Positions 8,601-15,129 of a stretch of 28,585 nt of DNA are shown one piece after another. The DNA is from JADHUC01 sp964617665 (GTDB taxonomy: Bacteria; Planctomycetota; Planctomycetia; Pirellulales; Pirellulaceae). The position numbers and the translations under genes were made by a program. The DNA lies in the NCBI GenBank assembly GCA_964617665.1, contig CAZUAH010000135.1:1-28585 (forward strand), given 5' to 3'. The number at the start of each line of letters is the position of its first letter. Positions within the stretch are counted from its first letter, which is position 1. The notes under the pieces were generated by a model that saw only the letters and a list, made by a program, of their open reading frames with translations, was not told the origin of the DNA and ran no database searches.

Positions 8601-9606
8601 GTATCTTGAACGGCTTGCGGACCTGGCGGCCGAGCGGCAATGCCGATTGACGCCGCCCATCGTGTTCGAAGGGAACGTCCCGGCCGATCCGGCCAAGAAC
8701 GAAACGCTGTGTGCGTGCTTGGAGGACACCGCGCCGGCTACTCACAAACTGGCCCCGCGAGCGTGGCTGGGCGCCGCTGTGGCCATCAAAGAACCCGCAG
8801 CGGCCGTATTCCACCGCCAGGGCGGAACCAACGTGTTGATGGTTGGTCAGCAGGAACAGGAAGCCTTGGGCGTCTTCGCCAACTGCATTGTCAGCCTCGC
8901 GGCCGATCTGTTGCCAGGCGGCGGCGATTGTGACGGTGCTACGGAAACTGACCCGCAGGAGACGGGCCAGGCGGCGGCTGCGTCGGACCGGCCTCGCTTC
9001 TGCGTCTTCGACGGACAGCGTGCCGAGTCGCCCACAGCGGGCTTCTGGACACGATTGGCGAAGCAGTTGCCGCTGGACATGACAGTGGCAAATCCCGGCG
9101 AGATATCCGCGACGATTTCGGACATCGCCGACGAAGTCGACCGTCGGCTACAGGCCGGCGAAGGCGGCGGTCCGCCGATCTTCTTGATCGTTTTCAACCT
9201 GGCGCGTTTCCGGGACTTGCGCAAATCGGACGACTACAACTTCTCCTTCGATGAAGAGCAGGCCGCTGGCCTGGACCAGCAGTTCAGCACCATCCTGCGC
9301 GAAGGCCCCAACTTCGGCGTTCATTCCCTGATCTGGTGCGACACGTTCGCGAACATCAACCGCTGGATCGACCGCCAGTCGATGAGCGACTTGACGATTC
9401 GCGTTTTGTACCAAATGAGCGCCACGGACTCGGCCAACTTGATGGACAGCCCGGAGGCCAGCCGCCTGGGCGTGCACCGAGCGATCCTGTACAGCGAAGA
9501 ACAGGGCGAATTCGAGAAGTTCAGGCCCTACGGCCCACCGTCGCCCGACTGGCTGGCCCTGGTTCGCGAGCAGTTGGAGAAACGGTTATTACCTCACGTC
9601 GATTGA
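5656..9606 (+). CDS. FtsK/SpoIIIE-family ATPase, EccC/EssC-like motor with coiled-coil N-terminus
   Basis: 1316 residues from the ATG at 5656. A TTG at 5650, overlapping the previous stop, is the alternative; AGAGAAG sits 6 bases before the ATG. Order: a charged coiled coil (1-195), two membrane helices (about 211-231 and 232-253), a second coiled coil (about 270-400), then three RecA-like regions. Region 1 (about 470-700) has no P loop (VVDGEGRDLAIRS) and no acidic Walker B. Region 2 (about 745-985) is complete: GKTGSGKS at 759-766, ILLIIDEFQEFF with D867-E868, and LLGSQT. Region 3 (about 1030-1316) is degenerate (LMVGQQEQEALG, IFLIVFNLARF). Three tandem ATPase regions after two membrane helices is the EccC/EssC layout, and the WXG neighbours agree. 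It probably drives export across the cytoplasmic membrane. The coiled coil replaces the FHA domains of EssC. The last codons lie inside the repeat at 9590. Confidence 0.88.
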   Translation: MQNTFVERQRELLSDLAKRVKERAAGEVGIDKEHDARDEQTVEQYKAKRDAANEEFEKEITELRSEYQKKREQTIYNYESTSYAVVQEEEKFQKEAKEDNEDELDRAKRRYQIARREAVDAFAQVKDQPKKELERYRKRCEKRLAELHDLRQQGEKVIRRRACEIPEDMPGAAEAHEGNPLEHFQIAYTSAHTQLRKLTRRPASMFLESGWPFLIGLFTAIGLGLGSLAIDWFWIGEIIIALVVGVATGLIVSRAVRPFSQKQTQAVVPDFLQPVADGEAVIDAAVRDAEQEATRKYEEHVERRETAISEAHATWSKARVVLAEQYQQRLENAAKEFATRRRKLQEEYQDTLKTLDEKHPPLIEERERQFTEESQQLIDERKQELENSRQEFAKRWQKLVESWSTGISGFQSSVDEMNDLCDRRAPDWQQMDPTTWTPPDEELPAMRFGTLGFNLDTIEDGVPQHDQLKVTQTEFSLPAALSYPECPSMLYVVDGEGRDLAIRSLQNVMLRLLASLPPGKVRFTIIDPIGLGQNFSAFMHLADYDEKLVASRIWTESIHINKRLADLTEHMENVIQKYLRNEFESIQDYNKHAGEVAEPFQILVVANFPANFAEESARRLVSIASSGARCGVYTLVTVDTKLKMPRNFDVNDLAASAATLRWNGERFNLDDDDLGRLPLTLDMPPDDDRFTEIVRAVGERAKDASRVEVPFASVVPQPDEWWQCDSRGQLEVPLGRAGATNLQHLRLGKGTSQHVLISGKTGSGKSTLLHTIVTTVSIYYSPDEVHFYLIDFKKGVEFKAYAALELPHARVIAIESEREFGMSVLNRLDVELRRRGDEFREHGVQDVKGYRDANPEAAMPRILLIIDEFQEFFVKDDKISQDASLVLDRLVRQGRAFGIHVLLGSQTLAGAYSLARATLGQMAVRIALQCSEADAHLILSDDNTAARLLGRPGEAIYNDANGLFEGNHPFQVVWLPDYEREQYLERLADLAAERQCRLTPPIVFEGNVPADPAKNETLCACLEDTAPATHKLAPRAWLGAAVAIKEPAAAVFHRQGGTNVLMVGQQEQEALGVFANCIVSLAADLLPGGGDCDGATETDPQETGQAAAASDRPRFCVFDGQRAESPTAGFWTRLAKQLPLDMTVANPGEISATISDIADEVDRRLQAGEGGGPPIFLIVFNLARFRDLRKSDDYNFSFDEEQAAGLDQQFSTILREGPNFGVHSLIWCDTFANINRWIDRQSMSDLTIRVLYQMSATDSANLMDSPEASRLGVHRAILYSEEQGEFEKFRPYGPPSPDWLALVREQLEKRLLPHVD

Positions 9607-9724
9607 CCTTGTCAGTAGGACGGATTGCCCAATCCGTCCGTGAAGCGGATACCGACGTCGAACACCGGACGGATTAGGCAATCCGTCCTGCGGCCCAACG
9701 CACGAAGACAGGTGACGTGAGGTA
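9590..9724. repeat. Composite palindromic element: 11-bp inverted ends enclosing two near-identical hairpins
   Basis: TACCTCACGTC (9590-9600) is inverted exactly as GACGTGAGGTA (9714-9724). Between them lie two hairpins with the same 9-bp arms, GGACGGATT / AATCCGTCC, at 9618-9639 (loop GCCC) and 9667-9688 (loop AGGC). The left end overlaps the last codons and stop of the ATPase gene. Further palindromes follow: CAGGC-GAA-GCCTG at 9744-9756 and GGAATATTCC at 9760-9769. This looks like a REP-type intergenic repeat or a non-autonomous element. It may also protect the 3' end of the mRNA. Confidence 0.7.
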
Positions 9725-9788
9725 TTAGGTGTGGGCAGCACGCCAGGCGAAGCCTGACCGGAATATTCCCGCTACGTCAGCAGACACG

Positions 9789-9817
9789 AAAAAAGGCGTC
9801 CCGAAGGACGCCTTTTT
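9789..9817. terminator. Bidirectional Rho-independent terminator
   Basis: A perfect 7-bp stem GGCGTCC (9795-9801) / GGACGCC (9806-9812) with a CGAA tetraloop, flanked by AAAAAA (9789-9794) and TTTTT (9813-9817). It lies between the convergent ends of the plus-strand ATPase operon (9606) and the minus-strand gene at 9845-10069, so it can serve both. It is the strongest terminator in the window. Confidence 0.92.
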
Positions 9818-9844
9818 CATTGGGTCTGAGCGTTCGAGGCAAAT

Positions 9845-10069
9845 TTACTCGCGTGGTCGGACTGCGCCCGTCAGACCACTGTAGTCCATCCGGTCGTCGT
9901 CGTGCCACAGTGGCAGCCCCAACTCGACTCGCTTCCGCAAGGCGTCGATTTTTTGCGGAGACCCGGCGGGAGCAGTCGTCGGATGGAAATCCTCCGACTC
10001 CACCGGAACGAAATCTTCGTCGTGACCATACTTCAGAATCGCCTCAAACACATTCTGTACGTTGTTCAT
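9845..10069 (-). CDS. Small acidic protein of unknown function
   Basis: 74 residues. GGAGGTTTTGAGG precedes the ATG, with GAGG about 6 bases upstream. The protein is acidic in its first half (YGHDEDFVPVESEDF) and has a defined C-terminal half: SPQKIDALRKRVELGLPLWH followed by DDDRMDYSGLTGAVRPRE. There is no signal peptide or membrane helix. The coherent composition, ribosome binding site and shared bidirectional terminator (9789-9817) support a real gene. From memory, similar short proteins with a PLWH-x-DDR-x-DYS core occur in planctomycetes, but I could not check this. The function is unknown. Confidence 0.7.
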   Translation of the reverse strand: MNNVQNVFEAILKYGHDEDFVPVESEDFHPTTAPAGSPQKIDALRKRVELGLPLWHDDDRMDYSGLTGAVRPRE

Positions 10070-10113
10070 CGAACCTCAAAACCTCCAAAACCTAAAACAT
10101 GTGGCTAGACTAT

Positions 10114-10202
10114 GACCGAGCCTCGCACGCGGATCACAGGTAACGGTCATGTACCGTTAACCGACGCTTCCTTGCGTCGCTGCGTCAGAGATTGGCTCGG
10201 TC
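10114..10202. repeat. Branched palindromic element (outer stem plus two inner hairpins)
   Basis: Outer arms GACCGAGCC (10114-10122) and GGCTCGGTC (10194-10202) are exact inverses. They enclose two adjacent hairpins: GGTAACGGT / ACCGTTAACC around CATGT (10139-10162, one bulged A) and CGACGC-TTCCTT-GCGTCG (10162-10179). As single-stranded DNA or RNA this would fold into a multi-branched junction. It lies in the 427-base gap between the minus-strand gene starting at 10069 and yjbQ at 10497. The rest of that gap (10203-10496) holds only A/T-rich tracts and no gene. The element could be a repeat family member or a structured RNA. No coding function is seen. Confidence 0.6.
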
Positions 10203-10496
10203 GAACTCGAATTCAAGTTCAGAGAGCACCCCAAAATTGAGTCTGCTGCTCTTCGGATGCTTTCGGTAAAGGGCTAGAATCTACCGTCCGAGCCCGGGCG
10301 GAAAGACGCTCTCAATTCCAAAAACGACTTATTATTCTTCTCAGGAGACAAATGTCAAGTTTCCTATTTTAACATCGATGATTTTTTGTGAAAAAAATCT
10401 CAGCAAGCCGATCCTGGGTTGGATTTGGCGCGACTGGGCGCACTGCAAGTTCTACCCCTATCGTCCCAAAACGTTAGTTCACAAGAGGATATGTCG

Positions 10497-10922
10497 ATGA
10501 CTTGGTGCCAAAAAAGCATAACGCTGCCTGCCTATCCCCGCGGATTCCACCTGATCACTCACGATATTATTGCGGGACTGCCGGAATTGAAGGCCGTTCG
10601 TGTTGGACTCCTGAACGTTTTCATCCAGCACACGTCCGCGTCACTGACCCTGAACGAGAACGCCTCGCCGGATGTTCGCGTGGACATGGAGTCCTTGATC
10701 AACTCGATCGTGCCCGAAGATTTCCCCTACGCCCATTACCTCGAAGGGGCGGATGACATGCCCTCCCATATGAAGTCATCGCTGCTTGGCCCGTCTTTGA
10801 CTATCCCAGTGGGCGGCGGCCGATTGGCCCTCGGAACTTGGCAAGGGATCTGTCTATGCGAGCACCGTGACCGAGGAGGCCGACGGCGGTTGGTACTGAC
10901 GTTACATGGTGAAGAAGCGTAA
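10497..10922 (+). CDS. yjbQ: YjbQ family protein (UPF0047, secondary thiamine-phosphate synthase-like)
   Basis: 141 residues, against 138 in E. coli YjbQ. Family landmarks run throughout: WCQKSITL, RGFHLITHDI, the signature IQHTSASLTLNENASPDVR (about 44-61), YLEGADDMPSHMKSSLLG (81-98), and GTWQGICLCEHRDRGGRR (113-130). The His and Asp residues of the HTSAS and EGADDMPSH motifs form the family's putative active site. The ATG at 10497 is chosen because AGAGG (10484-10488) is 8 bases upstream and homologues start at the equivalent M-W-x-Q-K. The ATG at 10491 and the in-frame start at 10419 are less likely. Family members show weak thiamine-phosphate synthase activity; the physiological role is unclear. 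The gene converges on holB. Confidence 0.93.
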   Translation: MTWCQKSITLPAYPRGFHLITHDIIAGLPELKAVRVGLLNVFIQHTSASLTLNENASPDVRVDMESLINSIVPEDFPYAHYLEGADDMPSHMKSSLLGPSLTIPVGGGRLALGTWQGICLCEHRDRGGRRRLVLTLHGEEA

Positions 10923-10949
10923 CCGACCGGCTCGTGTGGAAGAATCCAA

Positions 10950-12020
10950 TTACTTCGTCAGCGGACAACCCGTGTGCGTCATGGTCGCCAGTTCATCCAG
11001 CCAACACTCAAGCAGTGTGGATTGATTGGCATTGGCCAGAACGTGTCCTTCGGCGTCAAGGCATCGTTCCAGGCACGCCGCCGCGGTCTCCGCATCGCCG
11101 ACCCAAGTACTTCGAGCTACGGAGACGGCACGTTCCAACGCCGCATCGCCATGCACCGTGCCGCCGGAAAGCGAACGCATGAGTTGCTGATACAATTGGG
11201 CCGCGAAGCCCATCACTTGCCTCATGCGAGCACGGCGCAGCGGCGCCTCCTTTCCGGCCTCATCCACGAAATGGCCGACCGTCTTGGACAACTGGACGCA
11301 ATCCCAATTCGGCAGGCTCAGTTCCGTCAGTAGCATGTCGCGGAACTCTCCCATTTGCTCGTCCGCCGATTCGAGCGCACGCTGCAGGCTGCCGCCGGAC
11401 AGGCTCGCCAAACGTGCCGCTTGATCAGCATCGTCGACCAAGCCCTGCGAGACGAGCAGTTTAGCCACAGTTTCCGCAGGCAACGGTCGAAAGCGGATGA
11501 CTTGGCATCGCGAGCGAATCGTGGGAAGCTGTTTCTGCTCGCTGGTGCCGATCAGTATGATCATCGACTTGGGCGGCGGCTCCTCCAGGGTCTTCAATAG
11601 ACAGTTGGCCCCTTCCTGGTTCAGGAAGTCCGCATCGTCGATGATCGCAACCTTGCGGCCACCGCGGAAAGGTTTCAAAGCAATGCGATGGCACAGTCCT
11701 TCGCGCATGCGGTGTTCGCGATCGCCGATGAACAATTCGATCGGGATGAAGCTCCTGTCCTTCGGCTTGGATATTACTTCCAGATCCGGATGCGACAGGG
11801 CATCGACCTGCTGACATGCCGGACAGAAGCCGCAAGGGTCCAAGTCTTCTTCGGGTTGTTGTTCACACAGCAGGGCCTGAGCCAGCTTCATAGCAAACAG
11901 ACGCTTGCCGATTCCCGCGGGGCCGACGAACAAAAAGGTGCTGGCAAGACGACCAGCACGCAGCGCGTGACGGAATTGCTCGACGATGTCGTCGTGACCT
12001 TCAACTCCGGCCCATGTCAT
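10950..12020 (-). CDS. holB: DNA polymerase III subunit delta' (clamp loader)
   Basis: 356 residues, normal for bacterial delta'. It is a member of the clamp-loader complex that opens the sliding clamp onto primed DNA. Seen: a RuvB/DnaX-like N-terminus (EGHDDIVEQFRHAL), Walker A GPAGIGKR (33-40), zinc-module cysteines C52, C63, C66 and C69, a Walker B-like AIIDDADFLNQEGANCLLKTLEEPP, and the SRC motif (IRSRCQ). The C-terminal half is the helical collar domain, weakly conserved as usual. The start overlaps the end of tmk by 4 bases, so the two are translationally coupled. The tmk-holB order is common in bacteria and supports the call. Confidence 0.92.
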   Translation of the reverse strand: MTWAGVEGHDDIVEQFRHALRAGRLASTFLFVGPAGIGKRLFAMKLAQALLCEQQPEEDLDPCGFCPACQQVDALSHPDLEVISKPKDRSFIPIELFIGDREHRMREGLCHRIALKPFRGGRKVAIIDDADFLNQEGANCLLKTLEEPPPKSMIILIGTSEQKQLPTIRSRCQVIRFRPLPAETVAKLLVSQGLVDDADQAARLASLSGGSLQRALESADEQMGEFRDMLLTELSLPNWDCVQLSKTVGHFVDEAGKEAPLRRARMRQVMGFAAQLYQQLMRSLSGGTVHGDAALERAVSVARSTWVGDAETAAACLERCLDAEGHVLANANQSTLLECWLDELATMTHTGCPLTK

Positions 12021-12637
12021 GTCTGATTCTCGTCAAGGCCGAGTCGCAACGTGGCGGACCGGCGAATGTCGGCTTGGATAGAGTCAATGTCGCGAGCAGC
12101 GTCGATCACGATGATCTCGGGACGACGATCAGCCTCCATCAGAAAACCTTGTCTCACCTTCTCCATGAAGTCGTGGCCCCGCGATTCCATGCGGTCCTGT
12201 TCGCGACCGAGCCTCTGGAAGGCGTCCTGGACGGGCATATCCAACAGGAAAACCGTCGTCGGTTTGACGCCCTCGACGGCTACGTCGCCCACCTGCCAGA
12301 CGTCGTCAGCTTCCATTTCTCCCGCGTAACCCTGATATGCGACGTTGGCCAACAGGTACCGATCTGAAACGACCGTCTTCCCCGCATCGAGTGCTGGCTG
12401 GATTACTTGCTCGACGAGTTGGGCGCGTGAGGCCATGTACAGGAACATCTCCGCACGGCGGCACATCGAGATGCCTGACTTGTGGAGGAGAATGTCGCGG
12501 AGCCTCTCCCCCAACGGTGTGCCGCCCGGGTCGCGACACTCGATCACATCGTGGCCGAGCCCGCGAAGCCATTCGACAAACAACGCCATCTGCGTCGATT
12601 TGCCCGTTCCGTCGATGCCGTCAAAGCTAAAGAACAT
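12017..12637 (-). CDS. tmk: Thymidylate kinase
   Basis: 206 residues, the standard length. It phosphorylates dTMP to dTDP with ATP. P loop GIDGTGKST at 7-15, substrate motif DPGGTPLGERLRD from residue 36, the D-R-Y motif (SDRYLLANVAYQG, D92-R93-Y94) and a lid region with REQDRMESRGHDFMEKVR. The residue before PGGT is Asp rather than the more usual Glu. It is the first gene of the tmk-holB pair. The 185-base gap to the divergent isomerase gene (12823) should carry both promoters, but no convincing pair is visible. Confidence 0.95.
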   Translation of the reverse strand: MFFSFDGIDGTGKSTQMALFVEWLRGLGHDVIECRDPGGTPLGERLRDILLHKSGISMCRRAEMFLYMASRAQLVEQVIQPALDAGKTVVSDRYLLANVAYQGYAGEMEADDVWQVGDVAVEGVKPTTVFLLDMPVQDAFQRLGREQDRMESRGHDFMEKVRQGFLMEADRRPEIIVIDAARDIDSIQADIRRSATLRLGLDENQT

Positions 12638-12822
12638 CGTCCGATCTGCCGTGTGGTTATTGCCAACGAAGTCGAGCGGTTATTGTAGACGACACGGGAA
12701 CCTCCATGTAAGGCGGGACAGCGGGGCACAGGACGGCTTCACCATAGCGCCATCTGATCTGGTCAGCCATTTCCGCCAAATTTCAGTCTAACGACGACAA
12801 CTCCTTCCACCGACGCATACGC

Positions 12823-13656
12823 ATGAAACTTGGCCTGATCAACTCTGCATGGGTCCAAAGCGGCCAGCCTACCGTGTTTGGCCTGCGCAAAACAAAAGAA
12901 ATCGGCTTCGATGCGGTCGATATCTTTGCCGATCCGCTGGATATTGACGTGAGGGAACGGCGGCTAATCAAAGACGAATGCGACCGGCTTGACCTACCGA
13001 TTGTGTCGATCTGCTGTGTGGCCGTGGGATTGATCGACTTCAACCCCAGTGTGCAGCGTTTTCACGTTGATCGCGTCAAGTCCTACCTGGATCTGGCCTA
13101 CGAATATGAAGCCAAGAACGTGCTGCTAGTGCTTGGCGAGTACATCTGGAATCAGGAGGTGATCAGCCCGGACGAGCAGTGGAAGACTGGCGTGGACAAT
13201 TGCCGAATCCTGGGTGACTACGCAGCGAATTTGGGCCTGCAGATCGCGCTGGAGTTGGAACCGTTCAAGTTGTCACTGGTGAATTCCGTAGACAGCATGT
13301 CTCGTTTTCTCGATGACTGCGATCACGAAGCCGTTCGGGCTAACGTCGACATCTCGCACTTGGTGCTGGCTGGAGTCGGTCCCGAGCAAATGCAGCGATT
13401 GAAAGGCAAGGCGATCCACGCACACATTTCCGATTGCGACGGGAACGTCCACGGCGACTTGCCGCCGGGTCGCGGTGTCGTGCCCTTCGAGCCCTATTTG
13501 AAGGAGTTGAAGGCACTGAACATCGACGGTTCCCTGTCCATCGAACTGGAGTATTCTCCGGAACCGGACAGAATCGTCGAATGGGTCACTGAAGCGTATC
13601 GAGAGACAGACAGGTTAATGCAGGCGGTAAACCTGAGGGTCGGGATGCGGTTCTGA
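12823..13656 (+). CDS. Sugar phosphate isomerase/epimerase, xylose isomerase-like TIM barrel
   Basis: 277 residues, typical of AP_endonuc_2 (xylose isomerase-like) TIM-barrel proteins. Metal-site residues are at the expected strand ends: E144/E146 (ALELEPF), D176 (NVDISHL), H201 (HAHISDCDG) and E241/E243 (SIELEYS). The segment DLPPGRGVVPFEPYLKEL is typical of the family. It probably isomerises or epimerises a sugar or inositol derivative using a divalent metal. The last residues (about NLRVGMRF) look unlike a family tail and lie next to the dioxygenase remnant, so the original C-terminus may have been altered by the deletion. The Gfo/Idh gene downstream suggests a shared carbohydrate pathway. 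Confidence 0.85.
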   Translation: MKLGLINSAWVQSGQPTVFGLRKTKEIGFDAVDIFADPLDIDVRERRLIKDECDRLDLPIVSICCVAVGLIDFNPSVQRFHVDRVKSYLDLAYEYEAKNVLLVLGEYIWNQEVISPDEQWKTGVDNCRILGDYAANLGLQIALELEPFKLSLVNSVDSMSRFLDDCDHEAVRANVDISHLVLAGVGPEQMQRLKGKAIHAHISDCDGNVHGDLPPGRGVVPFEPYLKELKALNIDGSLSIELEYSPEPDRIVEWVTEAYRETDRLMQAVNLRVGMRF

Positions 13657-13900
13657 GGGCACGTCCGAGGCGAATCTCAGCGACAAACCGCGGTGGGCCT
13701 TGATTTGCTGCTACAACACCAAGCACAATGATCCCTACAAGGAGCACCATCATCCGCGATACACGCCGCTGGAGAAGGTGCCCGATTCGGCAATCAGGGA
13801 AGTCGGTGCGAAGACGGCCGCAGCATCGCAACGGTTTCTCCTGCAAGACGAAGACGATACCACGCGAAGAATCGAAACCGTAGCCAGTGACGAATCATGA
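13637..13900 (+). pseudogene. C-terminal remnant of a phytanoyl-CoA dioxygenase (PhyH) gene
   Basis: An 87-codon open stretch with no good start; it is preceded in frame by stops at 13616, 13628 and 13634. It encodes SDKPRWALICCYNTKHNDPY, then KEHHHPRYTPLEKVPDSAI and a variable tail. From knowledge of the family, this is the extreme C-terminus of planctomycete PhyH-family Fe(II)/2-oxoglutarate dioxygenases. The roughly 200 residues carrying the Fe-binding H-x-D...H motif are absent. The 5' end overlaps the end of the isomerase gene, and the stop overlaps the Gfo/Idh start (ATGA). This suggests an ancestral isomerase-PhyH-Gfo/Idh operon that lost most of the middle gene. Translation could begin at the TTG at 13700, but function is unlikely. 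Confidence 0.72.
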
Positions 13901-15012
13901 CCGCCAGTGATATTTCGCTCGATCTGGATTACCTGCCCCGTATGCCACAGAACAAGGATGTGCCGATCGGCTGCATCGGTTCTGGGTTCATCATTGCCGA
14001 CTGCCACTTGGTGGCGTATCGCAAAGCCGGTTTCAATCCTGTCGCGATCGCATCACGAAATCCGGAAAACGCAAAGCAGGTCGCCGAACGACATGACCTG
14101 AAATCCTACGACACTTACCAGGAAATGCTGGCCAGTTCGGAGGTCCAGGTCGTCGATATCGCCGTGCCGCCCGATATCCAGTTGTCGGTGATTCGCGACG
14201 TGGTCAAGCACAACGATTCGATCCGAGGGGTTTTGGCCCAGAAACCGCTGGGCGTGGACTATGCCGAGGCGGCCGAGATCGTTCGGCTGTGCGAGGACGC
14301 GGGGATCACGTTGGCGGTGAACCAAAACATGCGCTACGACCAATCGATCCGTGCATGCAAAAGCCTTTTGGATCGTGGCTATCTGGGCGAACCGGTTTTC
14401 GCCAGCATCGACATGCGTGCCATTCCGCACTGGATGCCGTGGCAAAAGCGTCTTGGTTGGGTAACGTTGCGGATCATGTCCATCCATCACCTGGACGCGT
14501 TTCGCTACCTGTTTGGCGATCCGCTGCGCGTATACGCGAGCGTTCGAACGGATCCGCGCACGTCGACGAAGTTCGAACATGCGGATGGCATATGTCTGTA
14601 CATTCTCGAATACGAAAATGGCTTCCGCGCATCGTCGTGGGACGACGTATGGACCGGGCCCGCGCTGGAGGGGGCGGAGAAGGATATATCCATTCGCTGG
14701 CGAGTCGAGGGAACGGACGGCATGGCCCGCGGAACGATCGGTTGGCCTGACTACCCTCACCCGACACCAAGCACGATTGACTTCACGACAAATCATCGGC
14801 CGGGATACTGGTTTCAGCCGCGTTGGAGCGAAGCTTGGTTTCCCGACGCGTTCGTCGGCACTATGGCCCAGTTGTTATGCGCCTTAGAGACAGGCGATGA
14901 ACCCGAAATCGGCGGACGAGACAACCTCAACACCATGGCGCTGATCGACGCATGCTACCGGTCGGTTCTGCAGCATCGGGCCGTTGAGATCACGGAGATA
15001 TTGAAAGGCTAG
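13897..15012 (+). CDS. Gfo/Idh/MocA family NAD(P)-dependent oxidoreductase
   Basis: 371 residues, normal for the family. It has an N-terminal Rossmann domain with GCIGSGFI (about 25-32) and a C-terminal alpha/beta dimerisation and substrate domain. The usual E-K-P motif reads Q-K-P (LAQKPLGVDY). The Lys is kept, and Gln at this position may alter cofactor handling. The active-site region has RIMSIHHLDAFRYLFGDP, whose His is a candidate catalytic residue. The protein is predicted to be cytoplasmic; no Tat or Sec signal is present, unlike many planctomycete paralogues. The start overlaps the stop of the PhyH remnant, a relic of operon coupling. It probably oxidises or reduces a sugar or cyclitol together with the isomerase upstream. 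Confidence 0.9.
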   Translation: MTASDISLDLDYLPRMPQNKDVPIGCIGSGFIIADCHLVAYRKAGFNPVAIASRNPENAKQVAERHDLKSYDTYQEMLASSEVQVVDIAVPPDIQLSVIRDVVKHNDSIRGVLAQKPLGVDYAEAAEIVRLCEDAGITLAVNQNMRYDQSIRACKSLLDRGYLGEPVFASIDMRAIPHWMPWQKRLGWVTLRIMSIHHLDAFRYLFGDPLRVYASVRTDPRTSTKFEHADGICLYILEYENGFRASSWDDVWTGPALEGAEKDISIRWRVEGTDGMARGTIGWPDYPHPTPSTIDFTTNHRPGYWFQPRWSEAWFPDAFVGTMAQLLCALETGDEPEIGGRDNLNTMALIDACYRSVLQHRAVEITEILKG

Positions 15013-15027
15013 GCTTTGCTTCGGCAA

Positions 15028-15097
15028 GGGAGGGCGAGGCTCCCGCCGAGCCGCAACGAGCGGACGGTGCACGGCTCAGCAGGAGCTTCGCCCTCCC
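15028..15097. repeat. Dispersed palindromic repeat, copy 1
   Basis: 26-base arms at 15028-15053 (starts GGGAGGGCGAGGCTCC, ends GAGCCG) and 15072-15097 (starts CGGCTCAGC, ends CGCCCTCCC) form an imperfect stem with three non-Watson-Crick positions around an 18-base loop. The stem recurs at 25230-25301 with one difference per arm, while the loop differs completely. It lies between the converging ends of the Gfo/Idh gene (15012) and the minus-strand gene ending at 15130. It may also act as a transcription terminator or mRNA stabiliser. Confidence 0.85.
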
Positions 15098-15129
15098 AGA
15101 ATCGTATCCATTGGCAGTCCGGGGCAACG

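Noticed and set aside
9590..9769. CRISPR array
   Set aside because: The repeats are palindromic hairpins with no regular spacer spacing, only two units, and no cas genes.
10235..10318. Inverted repeat AATTGAG / CTCAATT around 70 bases before yjbQ
   Set aside because: Seven bases with long spacing in an A/T-containing region; could easily be chance, and no riboswitch-like core was recognised.
14053..14796. 247-codon minus-strand open frame opposite the Gfo/Idh gene
   Set aside because: Antisense shadow with composition expected from the complement of the coding strand.
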